From: an uncultured Lachnospiraceae bacterium
GTDB taxonomy: Bacteria; Bacillota; Clostridia; Lachnospirales; Lachnospiraceae
Assembly: GCA_900317505.1 (NCBI GenBank)
Contig: ONHB01000002.1
Span: 124,001 to 188,000, forward strand
DNA: 64,000 bases
Direction of reading: 5' to 3'
Shown: positions 17,390-26,359 of the stretch, in pieces
Layout of the letters: each line of letters begins with the position of its first letter
How positions within the stretch are numbered: position 1 is the stretch's first letter
Made by a program: the position numbers and the translations under genes
Notes under the pieces: generated by a model
What the model saw: the letters and a program-made list of their open reading frames with translations, nothing else
Databases searched by the model: none
What the model was told of the DNA's origin: nothing

Positions 17390-18306
17390 TACCATGCTAC
17401 AATGAGGCAAAAACAATTGAGAAGGTTGTGACAGACTGGAAAAAAAGTCTTCCGGAGGCGACAATTTATGTATATGATAATAATTCCGTCGACCGTACAG
17501 ATGAGATCGCAAGAAAAGCTGGCGCCATTGTAAGGTATGAACATCAGCAGGGAAAAGGAAATGTCATCAGACGCATGTTTCGTGAGATAGATGCTGAGTG
17601 TTATATTATGATAGATGGAGATGATACCTATCCGGCTGAATTTGGCCCGCAGATGGTAGCAGAGGTTTTGGACAGACAGGTGGATATGGTAGTCGGAGAC
17701 CGGTTATCATCGACTTACTTTGAAGAAAATAAAAGACCTTTCCACAATTTTGGCAATAGTATTGTGCGTGCAAGCATTAATCGGTTATTTAAGAGTAATA
17801 TCCGGGATATTATGACCGGATACCGTGCATTTAGTTATCAGTTTGTAAAGACGTTTCCGGTTTTAACAAAAGGGTTTGAGATTGAGACGGAAATGAGCAT
17901 TCATGCAATTGATAAAAATATGGCAATCAGTAATGTGATCATTGAATACAGAGACCGACCTGAAGGCAGTGTGTCAAAGCTGAATACATATTCGGATGGA
18001 ATAAAGGTGCTTCGTACGATTATGCGTCTGTATCGTAATTACAAACCAATGCACTTTTTTGGAGCGGTTTCGGTATTGTTGTTTTTAATTGCTCTGATCA
18101 TGTTTATACCGGTTCTTATGATTTATTTCCGAACAGGGTTGGTTCCAAACTTTCCGACTTTGATCGTAAGTGGTTTTGTGGCACTTGCCGGGATCATTTC
18201 GCTGTTTACAGGAATACTGTTGTCAAGCATTGTTGAGAAGAATCGTCAGGATTTTGAAATGAGCCTTATTAAGGTACATATGCTGAAGAAATTAAAGGAT
18301 AATTGA
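17368..18306 (+). CDS. Polyprenyl-phosphate sugar synthase-like GT2 with two membrane segments
   Basis: A 312-residue GT2 enzyme: VLIPCYNEAKTIEKVV, YVYDNNSVDRTDEI and IDGDDTYPAE (DxD), followed by MTGYRAFS and two C-terminal hydrophobic hairpins (about 225-290). The pattern matches GtrB/DPM-type synthases that make undecaprenyl-phosphate-glucose or a similar donor on the cytoplasmic side. It overlaps the acyltransferase gene by 22 bp and ends the operon. It is the natural donor maker for the two GT-C-like proteins at the operon's front. Confidence 0.9.
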   Translation: MEKIAVLIPCYNEAKTIEKVVTDWKKSLPEATIYVYDNNSVDRTDEIARKAGAIVRYEHQQGKGNVIRRMFREIDAECYIMIDGDDTYPAEFGPQMVAEVLDRQVDMVVGDRLSSTYFEENKRPFHNFGNSIVRASINRLFKSNIRDIMTGYRAFSYQFVKTFPVLTKGFEIETEMSIHAIDKNMAISNVIIEYRDRPEGSVSKLNTYSDGIKVLRTIMRLYRNYKPMHFFGAVSVLLFLIALIMFIPVLMIYFRTGLVPNFPTLIVSGFVALAGIISLFTGILLSSIVEKNRQDFEMSLIKVHMLKKLKDN

Positions 18307-18373
18307 ACCTTTCGAGGTGTTTTCTCGGTTATAATTTTTGATCATGGACAGAGTTTTTGATAGGATTGCATAT

Positions 18374-18429
18374 TGCTAATATATTATCCATAATTGACAG
18401 AAATGATAAAAATGGATAATATATTAGCA
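18374..18429 (+). promoter_or_regulatory. Strong promoter inside an 18-bp-arm palindrome
   Basis: A perfect inverted repeat, TGCTAATATATTATCCAT (18374-18391) and ATGGATAATATATTAGCA (18412-18429), surrounds a near-consensus promoter: TTGACA (18394-18399), 17-bp spacer, TAATAT (18417-18422). The left arm lies just upstream of the -35 and the right arm covers the -10, as expected for a repressor operator. It lies upstream of the hipA-like fragment and rfbB. The half-site words TATCC and GGATA resemble HipB operators, but the spacing here is 24 bp rather than 8. Confidence 0.65.
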
Positions 18430-18590
18430 TGATTAATTTGACGCTTGAACAGAAAGTTTTTATACCCCGGATAGATCCATGTGATGGATTATTTGGGGTA
18501 TTTTCAGATAGTCTTCCTGATGGCGGGGAAAGCAATGGCGGGGAAAGAATAATAAATACGTGCATTTTTTCTCATTATGGAGTAAAATAA
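18429..18590 (+). pseudogene. hipA-like toxin kinase gene fragment
   Basis: A 53-codon frame immediately after the palindromic promoter contains DGLFGVFSDSLPDG, which closely matches the conserved N-terminal HipA segment G(L)xGVFxDSLPDGWG. The rest of HipA, including the kinase core, is absent, and a 15-nt tandem duplication (two ATGGCGGGGAAAG copies) sits where WG should follow. No hipB partner is next to it. I read it as a decayed hipBA remnant. A short functional peptide cannot be excluded. Confidence 0.45.
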
Positions 18591-18597
18591 AAAAGAG

Positions 18598-18657
18598 TAT
18601 GCTCAGAAGCATTGCTTTTTCCTTGTATTTATTCGGACAAGAATGCGTATGAGCATA
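18598..18657 (+). other. Hairpin in the rfbB leader
   Basis: Arms TATGCTCAGAAGCATT (18598-18613) and AATGCGTATGAGCATA (18642-18657) pair with two mismatches, and an inner CTTGT/ACAAG pair (18622-18626 and 18637-18641) extends the stem. It ends about 55 nt before the rfbB ribosome site. No T run follows, so it is unlikely to be a simple terminator. Apart from this hairpin, the promoter and the hipA-like fragment I see nothing in the gap 18307-18724. Confidence 0.45.
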
Positions 18658-18724
18658 TATGAAATGATATTTAAAGTCAAATTAGAAACGAAAATCATAA
18701 GTGAATTTCAGGAGGATTTTTACA

Positions 18725-19810
18725 ATGAGAACCTATTTAGTAACAGGCGGTGCCGGATTTATCGGCTCTAATTACATCCACTACATGTTCAAAAAATACG
18801 ACAACGAGATCCGTATCATCAATGTGGATGTTCTGACCTATGCCGGCAATCTGGAAAACTTAAAGGATATCGAAAATAGAGATAACTACACATTTGTCAA
18901 AGCTGATATCTGTGACAAGGAAGCTATCTCCAAGATCTTTGCAGAAAACGATATCGACCGCGTTGTACATTTCGCAGCAGAAAGCCACGTTGACCGCAGC
19001 ATCAAAAATCCCGAAGTTTTTGTCAGGACCAACGTACTCGGTACAGCTGTTATGTTAAACTGCGCAAAGGCTGCATGGGAGCTGCCGGACGGTACCTTCA
19101 AGGAAGGCAAGAAATTTTTGCATGTATCTACAGATGAAGTATATGGTTCCTTACCGGATGATGAAAATGCATTTTTCTATGAGACAAGCCCTTACGAGCC
19201 TCACAGCCCGTATTCAGCATCCAAGGCAAGCTCAGATATGCTGGTAAAGGCTTATATGGATACCTACAAGTTCCCGGCTAATATCACCAACTGCTCCAAC
19301 AACTATGGACCTTACCAGTTCCCCGAAAAGTTGATCCCGCTTATCATCAACAATGCACTGCAGGGCAAAAAGCTTCCGGTATACGGCGATGGCAAAAATG
19401 TCCGTGACTGGTTATTCGTAGAAGACCATGCCAAGGCTATTGATATGGTACAGGAAAAAGGACGCCTGTTTGAGACCTACAATGTCGGCGGCCACAACGA
19501 AAAACAGAACATTGAGATCATCAATATTATTATCGAAACCTTACAGGAAATGCTTCCCGAAGGAGATCCCCGCAAGGCCCTTGTATCCAAGGATCTGATC
19601 ACCTATGTAGAAGACCGTAAAGGACATGACCGCCGTTATGCGATCGCACCCGACAAGATCAAAGCTGAGATCGGCTGGTATCCGGAGACTATGTTCAAAG
19701 AAGGCATCAAAAAGACAATCGCATGGTTCTTCGAACACGAAGACTGGATGAAAAACGTGACCAGCGGTGACTACCAGAAATACTACGAAGACATGTACAA
19801 AAACAAATAA
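18725..19810 (+). CDS. rfbB: dTDP-glucose 4,6-dehydratase
   Basis: A 361-residue extended short-chain dehydrogenase. ATG 18725 is preceded by AGGAGG at 7 nt; an earlier in-frame start at 18701 has no such site. The NAD-binding GGAGFIGSNY is at the N-terminus, STDEVYG and YSASKAS carry the catalytic Thr, Asp, Glu, Tyr and Lys positions, and NCSNNYGPYQFPEKLIP is a family hallmark. It converts dTDP-glucose to dTDP-4-keto-6-deoxyglucose. Its codons favour C-ending synonyms more than the glycosyltransferases nearby, consistent with higher expression. Confidence 0.97.
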   Translation: MRTYLVTGGAGFIGSNYIHYMFKKYDNEIRIINVDVLTYAGNLENLKDIENRDNYTFVKADICDKEAISKIFAENDIDRVVHFAAESHVDRSIKNPEVFVRTNVLGTAVMLNCAKAAWELPDGTFKEGKKFLHVSTDEVYGSLPDDENAFFYETSPYEPHSPYSASKASSDMLVKAYMDTYKFPANITNCSNNYGPYQFPEKLIPLIINNALQGKKLPVYGDGKNVRDWLFVEDHAKAIDMVQEKGRLFETYNVGGHNEKQNIEIINIIIETLQEMLPEGDPRKALVSKDLITYVEDRKGHDRRYAIAPDKIKAEIGWYPETMFKEGIKKTIAWFFEHEDWMKNVTSGDYQKYYEDMYKNK

Positions 19811-19857
19811 CAAGAATATAAAACAAGACATTATATGCATTTCAATACACTCGATGC

Positions 19858-20031
19858 AGCAAAATATACTGTTTGCAGTGACATTTCACGAAGTTTTCGT
19901 TATTTCATGCATGCGTCAGACGCAGCGTGCGCATGTCTGAGCCCGCAGGGCGAGTTTTGCGCGAAAGCTGCAGGCTGACACATGCAATGAAATAGAAAAC
20001 GCAGTGTGTCACAAAAACAGTATATTTTGCT
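19858..20031. repeat. 174-nt long imperfect palindromic element
   Basis: The ends are perfect 17-bp inverted repeats: AGCAAAATATACTGTTT (19858-19874) and its complement (20015-20031). Inside, the arms continue to pair imperfectly (GTGACA, GTTTTC, TATTTCAT, GCATG and GTCAG blocks recur inverted), and the tip is a GC-rich GCCCGCAGGGC. The GC-rich core contrasts with the AT-rich ends. No clear target duplication is visible at the borders. It fills the gap between rfbB and rfbA and could be a MITE-like repeat or a structured RNA element. Confidence 0.6.
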
Positions 20032-20065
20032 ACAGAGTAAAACAAACAAGTAACAAGGAGAAACT

Positions 20066-20944
20066 ATGAAAGGTATTATTTTAGCAGGCGGCAGCGGCAC
20101 CAGATTATACCCGCTGACAAAAGCCGTTTCCAAACAGATTATGCCGGTATATGACAAGCCGATGATTTATTATCCGCTTTCTACCCTGATGCTTGCAGGT
20201 ATCAATGAGGTTATGATCATTTCCACCCCCAGAGATCTGCCTGTATTTGAAGAACTCTTAGGCACGGGCGAACAGCTTGGTATGAAATTTACCTATGCTG
20301 TTCAGGAACAGCCCCGCGGACTTGCCGATGCTTTTATTATCGGAGCTGATTTTATCGGTGATGACAGTGTGGCACTGGTGCTTGGAGACAATATCTTCTA
20401 TGGTCAGAGCTTTAGCAAAGTGCTTCGTCAGACCAGAGAACGGATCGAGACAGAAGGCGGAGCTACCATCTTCGGCTATTATGTAAGAGACCCCAGAGAA
20501 TATGGTGTCGTAGAGTTTGATGATAACGGTAAGGCTCTTTCCATCGAGGAAAAACCGGAGCATCCCAAGAGCAATTATGCGGTTCCGGGTCTGTATTTTT
20601 ATGACAATTCCGTTGTGGATATCGCAGCCAATGTAAAGCCTTCCGCAAGAGGAGAAATCGAGATCACATCCATCAACAATGAATATCTCGCCAGAGGTAT
20701 TTTACAGGTTGAGACAATGGGAAGAGGCTTTGCGTGGTTAGACACAGGCAACCACGATGCACTTTTAGATGCATCTGACTTTGTCGCCGCATTCCAGAAA
20801 AGACAGGGATTGTATATCTCCTGTATCGAAGAAATCGCATATAAGCGTGGATTTATTGATAAAGAGCAGCTTTTAAAGCTTGCTGAACCTTTGATGAAAA
20901 CCAATTACGGTAAATATCTTGTAGAGGTTGCTAATGGACTCTAA
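20066..20944 (+). CDS. rfbA: Glucose-1-phosphate thymidylyltransferase
   Basis: A 292-residue nucleotidyltransferase of the RmlA short type. The N-terminus carries [20 protein letters not shown] with the catalytic Arg and Lys, then [28 protein letters not shown] as the metal-binding Asp region, and [16 protein letters not shown] near the C-terminus. It makes dTDP-glucose from glucose-1-phosphate and dTTP and feeds RfbB. AAGGAG lies 7 nt before the start. Its 3' end overlaps the next gene by 11 bp. Confidence 0.97.
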   Translation: MKGIILAGGSGTRLYPLTKAVSKQIMPVYDKPMIYYPLSTLMLAGINEVMIISTPRDLPVFEELLGTGEQLGMKFTYAVQEQPRGLADAFIIGADFIGDDSVALVLGDNIFYGQSFSKVLRQTRERIETEGGATIFGYYVRDPREYGVVEFDDNGKALSIEEKPEHPKSNYAVPGLYFYDNSVVDIAANVKPSARGEIEITSINNEYLARGILQVETMGRGFAWLDTGNHDALLDASDFVAAFQKRQGLYISCIEEIAYKRGFIDKEQLLKLAEPLMKTNYGKYLVEVANGL

Positions 20945-22286
20945 GCTGAAAGGAAAAGTCGTCGCAGTCGCAATAGTCATGGTGCTATTGGTGGTTGCGA
21001 CGGTTTTTGGCGCTGATTATTATAAAAAACAACAGAGCCGCACGGCGCGTGAGCAGGCTGTGGCTGAGCTGACAGACAGTACAAATGCCGGAGCTGCCGA
21101 TGTGGCGGCAAATGGCACAGCCACGGCAGAAACCTCAGCAATTACTGCCGCAGACAATGCTGCAGGCGGCAATGATCTTTACAGCAGATACAAGCTTGAT
21201 CCGACAAAGGATCCCTATGCGTATCTTAAAGATGATGATTTTTTTGATCCGGTCAATGAGGAAAATGATCCGGCAACAGAGCTGACTTTGCTTGTAAGCT
21301 CTGTAGAAAAGGACCTGCGTGTCAATGTTATTGATGGTCTGGGACGACTGGTTTCCGGACAGGATTTTAGTATCAGTGTCAAGGACAGCAATGGCCGTAC
21401 CCACAATTACAAGGATGGTGACAAGGACGGAAGCGTCTATATTGCACCGGTTGAGCCGGGCGATTATCAGGTGTCCTTAAAGGGTGCCGACCAGTATGTG
21501 TTGACCGATGCTTCCGATGTGGCAATTTCGGTCAAGGAACAGCTCGATTATACCGTGATCGATGATATTTCTTTTATGATCAAGTCAGAATCACAGGTTG
21601 ATGCTTCCAAGGAAGATACAGCAATCAATGAAGCTGAGCTTGACTCGGACGGTACGGAGAGCAACGAGCGCCTTGATGACGAAGATGCGCTGTTCGGTAT
21701 TGATGTATCCAAATGGAATAAGGAAATTGACTGGGAAAAGGTTGCTGCCTCCGGTGTGGAATTTGCGGTTATCCGCTGTGGATACCGGGGAGCCTCCACG
21801 GGAGCTTTGGTTGAGGATCCTTATTTTAAGAAAAATATAGAAGGGGCACAGGCTGCCGGTATCAAAGTGGGAATTTACTTTTTCACACAGGCGGTCAATC
21901 CGGTTGAGGCAGTCGAGGAAGCCAGTATGGTGCTCGCACTTTCCGGTGAATACAAGCTTGCACTCCCTATTTTTATAGATACGGAAGGAGCCGGTGGAAA
22001 CGGAAGAGCGGATGGTCTGGATGTCGAGACACGTACAGCTGTCTGTGAAGCTTTTTGCCGGACGATTGACAATGCCGGTTTTAACAGTGGCATTTATGCA
22101 AGTAAAAACTGGCTGGAGCACAATCTTTCAATGAGCAGTCTGTCGGACTATACGGTCTGGCTGGCACAGTACTCAAAGAGTGCGACCTATAAAGGAGATT
22201 ATGCACTGTGGCAGTATACCTCAGCCGGTACGGTTGACGGTATCGGGACACGGGTTGATTTAAATATGTGTTATATGGATTATTAG
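20934..22286 (+). CDS. Membrane-anchored GH25 lysozyme-like protein
   Basis: About 450 residues, with ATG 20934 inside the end of rfbA. An N-terminal basic and hydrophobic segment (about 7-25) is a signal anchor. A Thr/Ala-rich stretch and a small beta domain (about 100-205) lead to a C-terminal GH25 catalytic domain: FGIDVSKWN with the first catalytic Asp, [27 protein letters not shown] with the acidic pair, and a final DLNMCY. Family members cleave peptidoglycan. The overlap with rfbA and the following GT2 suggest it acts where wall glycan is inserted or attached. Confidence 0.9.
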   Translation: MDSKLKGKVVAVAIVMVLLVVATVFGADYYKKQQSRTAREQAVAELTDSTNAGAADVAANGTATAETSAITAADNAAGGNDLYSRYKLDPTKDPYAYLKDDDFFDPVNEENDPATELTLLVSSVEKDLRVNVIDGLGRLVSGQDFSISVKDSNGRTHNYKDGDKDGSVYIAPVEPGDYQVSLKGADQYVLTDASDVAISVKEQLDYTVIDDISFMIKSESQVDASKEDTAINEAELDSDGTESNERLDDEDALFGIDVSKWNKEIDWEKVAASGVEFAVIRCGYRGASTGALVEDPYFKKNIEGAQAAGIKVGIYFFTQAVNPVEAVEEASMVLALSGEYKLALPIFIDTEGAGGNGRADGLDVETRTAVCEAFCRTIDNAGFNSGIYASKNWLEHNLSMSSLSDYTVWLAQYSKSATYKGDYALWQYTSAGTVDGIGTRVDLNMCYMDY

Positions 22287-22300
22287 AAAGGCACTAAGGT

Positions 22301-24370
22301 ATGGATGATATAAAACAGGAAGAGCTGGTCGATTATTATAAGCAGGCATATGAGCGTGAAAAACAGCGCAATGCCGAACTGACCGACGAGTTAGCAGATG
22401 CTATCGCACGTGCAACAGATGCGGAATGGCATTTAAACCACATAAAGAGCAATCCGTTGTGGAAGCTTTCCAAACCATTTCGTATGATCATGCACTTTTT
22501 TATCCGCAATTACCAGAGGCTGATGGCATATGGCAATCCCAGAGGAATTGCACACAAATTAAAGTCCAAGATGATTGAAAAAAAGGCGATGAAGCAGCAC
22601 GGTAAAAAGAGCTTTCCCAATGCTGCACGCAGGAAGGAAGAGACCTCCACGGTATTTGATAAGGATATCACGATCAGTATCCTGGTTCCTCTTTACAATA
22701 CACCCAGGAAATTTCTGACTGAAATGATCGAATCGGTGACAGACCAGACCTACCGGAAATGGGAACTATGTCTGGCAGACGGATCGGACGACCAGCATGA
22801 TTATGTCGGACGTATATGTCAGGAATATGCCGAGGATGATACGCGGATAAAATATCAGAAACTGGAAAAAAATGAAGGTATATCCGGCAACACCAATGAG
22901 TGCTACAAAATGGCGACAGGCCAGTATATCGGATTGTTTGATCATGATGATATCCTGCATCCCTCTGTTTTGTATGAATATATGAAGGTGATCTGTGAAC
23001 AGGATGCAGATTATATCTATTGCGATGAGGCTACGTTTAAAAATGGCAATATCGACAATATGATCACCCTGCACTTCAAGCCGGATTATGCGATCGACAA
23101 TCTGAGAGCCAACAATTATATCTGTCATTTCAGTGTGTTTTCCAGAGAACTTTTGGAGGGAACGGAGCTTTTCCGCTCGCAGTTTGACGGAAGTCAGGAC
23201 CATGACATGATACTCAGACTGACATCCGAAGCGAAAAAGGTTGTTCATGTGCCGAAGCTTTTATATTACTGGCGTTCACACAAGGGAAGCGTTGCTTCCG
23301 ATATCAGTGCAAAGACCTATGCCATTGAAGCGGCGAGAGGCGCGATCGCGGACCATCTGACCCGATTCGGCTTCCGTGATTTCAAGATTGAAAGCACCAG
23401 AGCCTTTGAGACGATCTTCCGTATCCGCTACAAGCTGACGAGACAGCCGTGGGTGACTATCATCATTCCCAACAAAGATCATCTGTCAGACTTAAAGCGC
23501 TGTATCGATTCGGTCATTGAAAAGTCAACATATGAGAATTATGATATTATCGTCGTGGAAAATAATTCCACTTCAAAAGAGATCTTTGATTATTACGAAG
23601 AAATCAAGAAACATCCCCGGATCCGGGTTGTGACCTATGATGAGGGTCGAGAATTTAACTACTCACGGATCAACAATTTCGGCGCGCGTTTTGCCAAGGG
23701 CGAATACCTGATCCTGTTAAACAACGATACCGAGGTGATCACGGTCAACTGGATCGAAGAGATGCTGATGTACGGACTGCGTGATGATGTCGGTGCGGTC
23801 GGTGCCAAGTTATATTATGAAGATAAGACCATCCAGCATGCCGGTATTGTATTAGGCCTTGGAGCTCATCGCACGGCCGGTCATTCCCATCACAAGGTGG
23901 CAATGGAAAATGTCGGTTATATGGGAAGGCTTTGCTATGCACAGGATGTTTCGGCAGTTACCGGAGCCTGCATGATGGTCAAAAAATCCCTGTATGATGA
24001 GCTGGGAGGATTATCCGAGGAGTTTGCGGTAGCATTAAATGATGTGGACTTCTGTCTGCGTATCCGCGAGAAAGGATATCTGATCGTATTCACGCCGTTT
24101 GCAGAGCTGTATCATTACGAATCGGTATCCAGAGGCTCCGACCTGAAGCTGTCCCGACGTGAAAAAGCCAAAATGCAGAAGGAAGCTGCAAAGCAGGGTG
24201 GGACCGCAGAGTTATCGGATGCTAACAGTTTGCGGTACAATAAAGAGGCCGCATTGTTTAAAAATAAGTGGAAAGAGGTATTGCAAAAGGGTGACCCTTA
24301 TTACAATGTCAATTTCTCACTGGACCGCAGTGATTTTTCCCTAAAGCTGTGGGGCAAAGAAAAACAATAA
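22301..24370 (+). CDS. Tandem GT2 glycosyltransferase
   Basis: A 689-residue protein. Residues 1-60 form a charged coiled-coil ending in DAEWHLNHIKSNPLWKLSKPFR, the same motif that precedes the GT2 modules in the 3085 protein. Module 1 starts near 125 (ISILVPLYNT) with DHDD near 213; module 2 starts near 384 (VTIIIPNKDH) with NNDTEV and TGACMMV. The second-module DxD and late NDVDFCLRI are intact. The two modules probably add successive sugars, as in other two-domain GT2 polymerising enzymes. Just downstream of the GH25 gene by 14 bp. Confidence 0.92.
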   Translation: MDDIKQEELVDYYKQAYEREKQRNAELTDELADAIARATDAEWHLNHIKSNPLWKLSKPFRMIMHFFIRNYQRLMAYGNPRGIAHKLKSKMIEKKAMKQHGKKSFPNAARRKEETSTVFDKDITISILVPLYNTPRKFLTEMIESVTDQTYRKWELCLADGSDDQHDYVGRICQEYAEDDTRIKYQKLEKNEGISGNTNECYKMATGQYIGLFDHDDILHPSVLYEYMKVICEQDADYIYCDEATFKNGNIDNMITLHFKPDYAIDNLRANNYICHFSVFSRELLEGTELFRSQFDGSQDHDMILRLTSEAKKVVHVPKLLYYWRSHKGSVASDISAKTYAIEAARGAIADHLTRFGFRDFKIESTRAFETIFRIRYKLTRQPWVTIIIPNKDHLSDLKRCIDSVIEKSTYENYDIIVVENNSTSKEIFDYYEEIKKHPRIRVVTYDEGREFNYSRINNFGARFAKGEYLILLNNDTEVITVNWIEEMLMYGLRDDVGAVGAKLYYEDKTIQHAGIVLGLGAHRTAGHSHHKVAMENVGYMGRLCYAQDVSAVTGACMMVKKSLYDELGGLSEEFAVALNDVDFCLRIREKGYLIVFTPFAELYHYESVSRGSDLKLSRREKAKMQKEAAKQGGTAELSDANSLRYNKEAALFKNKWKEVLQKGDPYYNVNFSLDRSDFSLKLWGKEKQ

Positions 24371-24394
24371 AGTCAGAATAGCCGGAAGAACAGA

Positions 24395-24439
24395 AATCAG
24401 CAGGGACTGAAATCAGCAGGAACTGTAATCAGGAACTGA
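24395..24439 (+). repeat. Short degenerate tandem repeat
   Basis: Three imperfect copies of AATCAGCAGGRACTG follow one another in the gap before the phosphohexomutase gene (24395-24410, 24411-24426, and a shortened copy from 24427). Function unknown; it may be slippage-derived. Confidence 0.4.
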
Positions 24440-24484
24440 AAACATTCAGATTTTATAAATTCAAGAAGAATAAAGGAGATCAAC

Positions 24485-26212
24485 ATGAGCTACAGAGACA
24501 CTTTTCAATTTTGGTTAGAGGATGATTATTTCGATGCTGCTACAAAGGAAGAATTGTTAGCCATCCGCAACAATGAGGCTGAAGTAGAGGATCGCTTTTT
24601 CAAGGATCTGGAGTTTGGTACCGGTGGTTTACGTGGTGTGATCGGAGCCGGCACAAACCGTATGAACTTTTATACAGTCCGCAAGGCAACACAGGGACTT
24701 GCCAATTATATCGTAAAACAGAACGGAGCAGAAAAAGGATGTGCGATCGCCTATGATTCCCGTCGTTTTTCTCCGGAGTTTGCCAAGGAAGCCGCATTAT
24801 GTCTGGCTGCCAATGGCGTACATGCATATTTATTTGATGCACTTCGTCCGACACCGGAATTGTCATTTGCTGTCCGCAAGCTCGGCTGTACAGCAGGCAT
24901 TGTGATCACCGCAAGCCACAATCCTCCGGAATACAACGGTTACAAGGTATACTGGGAGGACGGCGCACAGATTACCGCCCCCAAGGATAAAGAGATCATC
25001 ACAGAAGTAAGAAACGTCACAGATTTCCATACAGTAAAGACCATGGATGAAGCTGAAGCGGTTAAGACAGGGCTTTTGACCATGATCGGATCTGAAATTG
25101 ATGATGCTTATATTGCAGAGCTTAAAAAGCAGATCATTCATCCGGAGCTGATCGAACAGGTTTCCGATGACATTACGATTGTATACACACCCTTTAACGG
25201 AACCGGTCTTGTACCCGTTACCCGTGTATTAAAGGAGCTTGGATTTAAAAAGGTATATGTTGTACCGGAACAGGCTGATCCTGATCCGAACTTTACTACA
25301 CTTGAATACCCCAACCCGGAAGATCCCAAGGCATTTACACTTGCTGTCAAGCTTGCAAAAGAGGTAAATGCAGATATCATTCTGGCAACTGACCCCGATG
25401 CAGACCGTCTCGGCGTATATGCGCTTGATAAAGCAACCGGCGAGTATGTATCTTTCACCGGCAATATGTCCGGTATGCTGATCGCATGGTATTTACTGAG
25501 CGAAAAACGTGCGACCGGTACCATGCCTGCCAATCCGGCACTGGTTAAGACCATTGTTACCACCAACATGGCAGATGCCCTGACAGCCGCTTATGACGTT
25601 AAGCTTATCGAAGTGCTGACCGGATTTAAGTATATCGGCGAGCAGATCAAGTTCTTTGAGCAGAATCATTCCTACAATTATGTATTCGGTCTTGAAGAAA
25701 GCTATGGCTGTCTTGCAGGTACACATGCAAGAGACAAGGATGCGCCGGTAGCTGTTATGTGCCTGTGCGAGGTTGCTGCATACTGCAAGTCCAAAAACAT
25801 GACATTATGGGATCTGATGTTAAAGCTTTATGAAGAGTATGGCTATTACAAAGAAGGCCTTCATACCGTGACTTTAAAAGGTGTGACCGGTTCTGAAAAG
25901 ATCAAGGCAATTATGGAATCCTTCCGCAGCAATCCGCCCAAGGAATTTGGTAAGTTTAAGGTAACTGCATTCCGTGATTATGATAAAAATGTGATTATCA
26001 AAGAGGATGGAACTACCAGTGAGACAGGTCTTCCCAAGTCCAATGTACTGTATTTTGAACTGGATCAGGATGCATGGTGCTGCTTACGTCCTTCCGGAAC
26101 AGAGCCCAAGATCAAATTCTATATGGGTGTCAAAGGTAAAAGCTTAGAAGATGCAGAAGCTTTGTTAAAGAATCTGACAGACGCCATGCTTGCACATGTG
26201 GACGCCGAGTAG
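24485..26212 (+). CDS. Phosphoglucomutase/phosphomannomutase family enzyme
   Basis: A 575-residue alpha-D-phosphohexomutase. The phosphoserine loop is ITASHNPPEYNGYK (Ser near 144), the metal loop is ATDPDADRLG, the sugar-binding loop GLEESYG and the phosphate-binding loop RPSGTEPK. The length and the long form match bacterial PgcA-like enzymes. It interconverts glucose-6-phosphate and glucose-1-phosphate (or mannose forms) and so feeds RfbA and the other nucleotidyltransferases. A strong AAGGAG precedes the start. Confidence 0.93.
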   Translation: MSYRDTFQFWLEDDYFDAATKEELLAIRNNEAEVEDRFFKDLEFGTGGLRGVIGAGTNRMNFYTVRKATQGLANYIVKQNGAEKGCAIAYDSRRFSPEFAKEAALCLAANGVHAYLFDALRPTPELSFAVRKLGCTAGIVITASHNPPEYNGYKVYWEDGAQITAPKDKEIITEVRNVTDFHTVKTMDEAEAVKTGLLTMIGSEIDDAYIAELKKQIIHPELIEQVSDDITIVYTPFNGTGLVPVTRVLKELGFKKVYVVPEQADPDPNFTTLEYPNPEDPKAFTLAVKLAKEVNADIILATDPDADRLGVYALDKATGEYVSFTGNMSGMLIAWYLLSEKRATGTMPANPALVKTIVTTNMADALTAAYDVKLIEVLTGFKYIGEQIKFFEQNHSYNYVFGLEESYGCLAGTHARDKDAPVAVMCLCEVAAYCKSKNMTLWDLMLKLYEEYGYYKEGLHTVTLKGVTGSEKIKAIMESFRSNPPKEFGKFKVTAFRDYDKNVIIKEDGTTSETGLPKSNVLYFELDQDAWCCLRPSGTEPKIKFYMGVKGKSLEDAEALLKNLTDAMLAHVDAE

Positions 26213-26359
26213 AAAAATATGAATGGAAGCTGTACTGTTTGTATATCCGACCGGACTGCAGGCTGTTAAGGCAGGATTTCCGTCTTGCAGCAGTGAAAGA
26301 AAAATCAACCGGCGGAATGGGATGAGTAACAGAGGCAGCAGAAAATAAAGGATAGTAAG

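Noticed and set aside
18329..18565. A 78-codon minus-strand frame opposite the hipA-like fragment
   Set aside because: It crosses the palindrome and has neither a ribosome site nor recognisable composition.
19858..20031. The palindrome as a complete insertion sequence
   Set aside because: There is no room for a transposase gene and no clear target duplication.
19900..20157. An 85-codon minus-strand frame across the palindrome and rfbA start
   Set aside because: Its content reflects the palindromic element and the antisense of rfbA.
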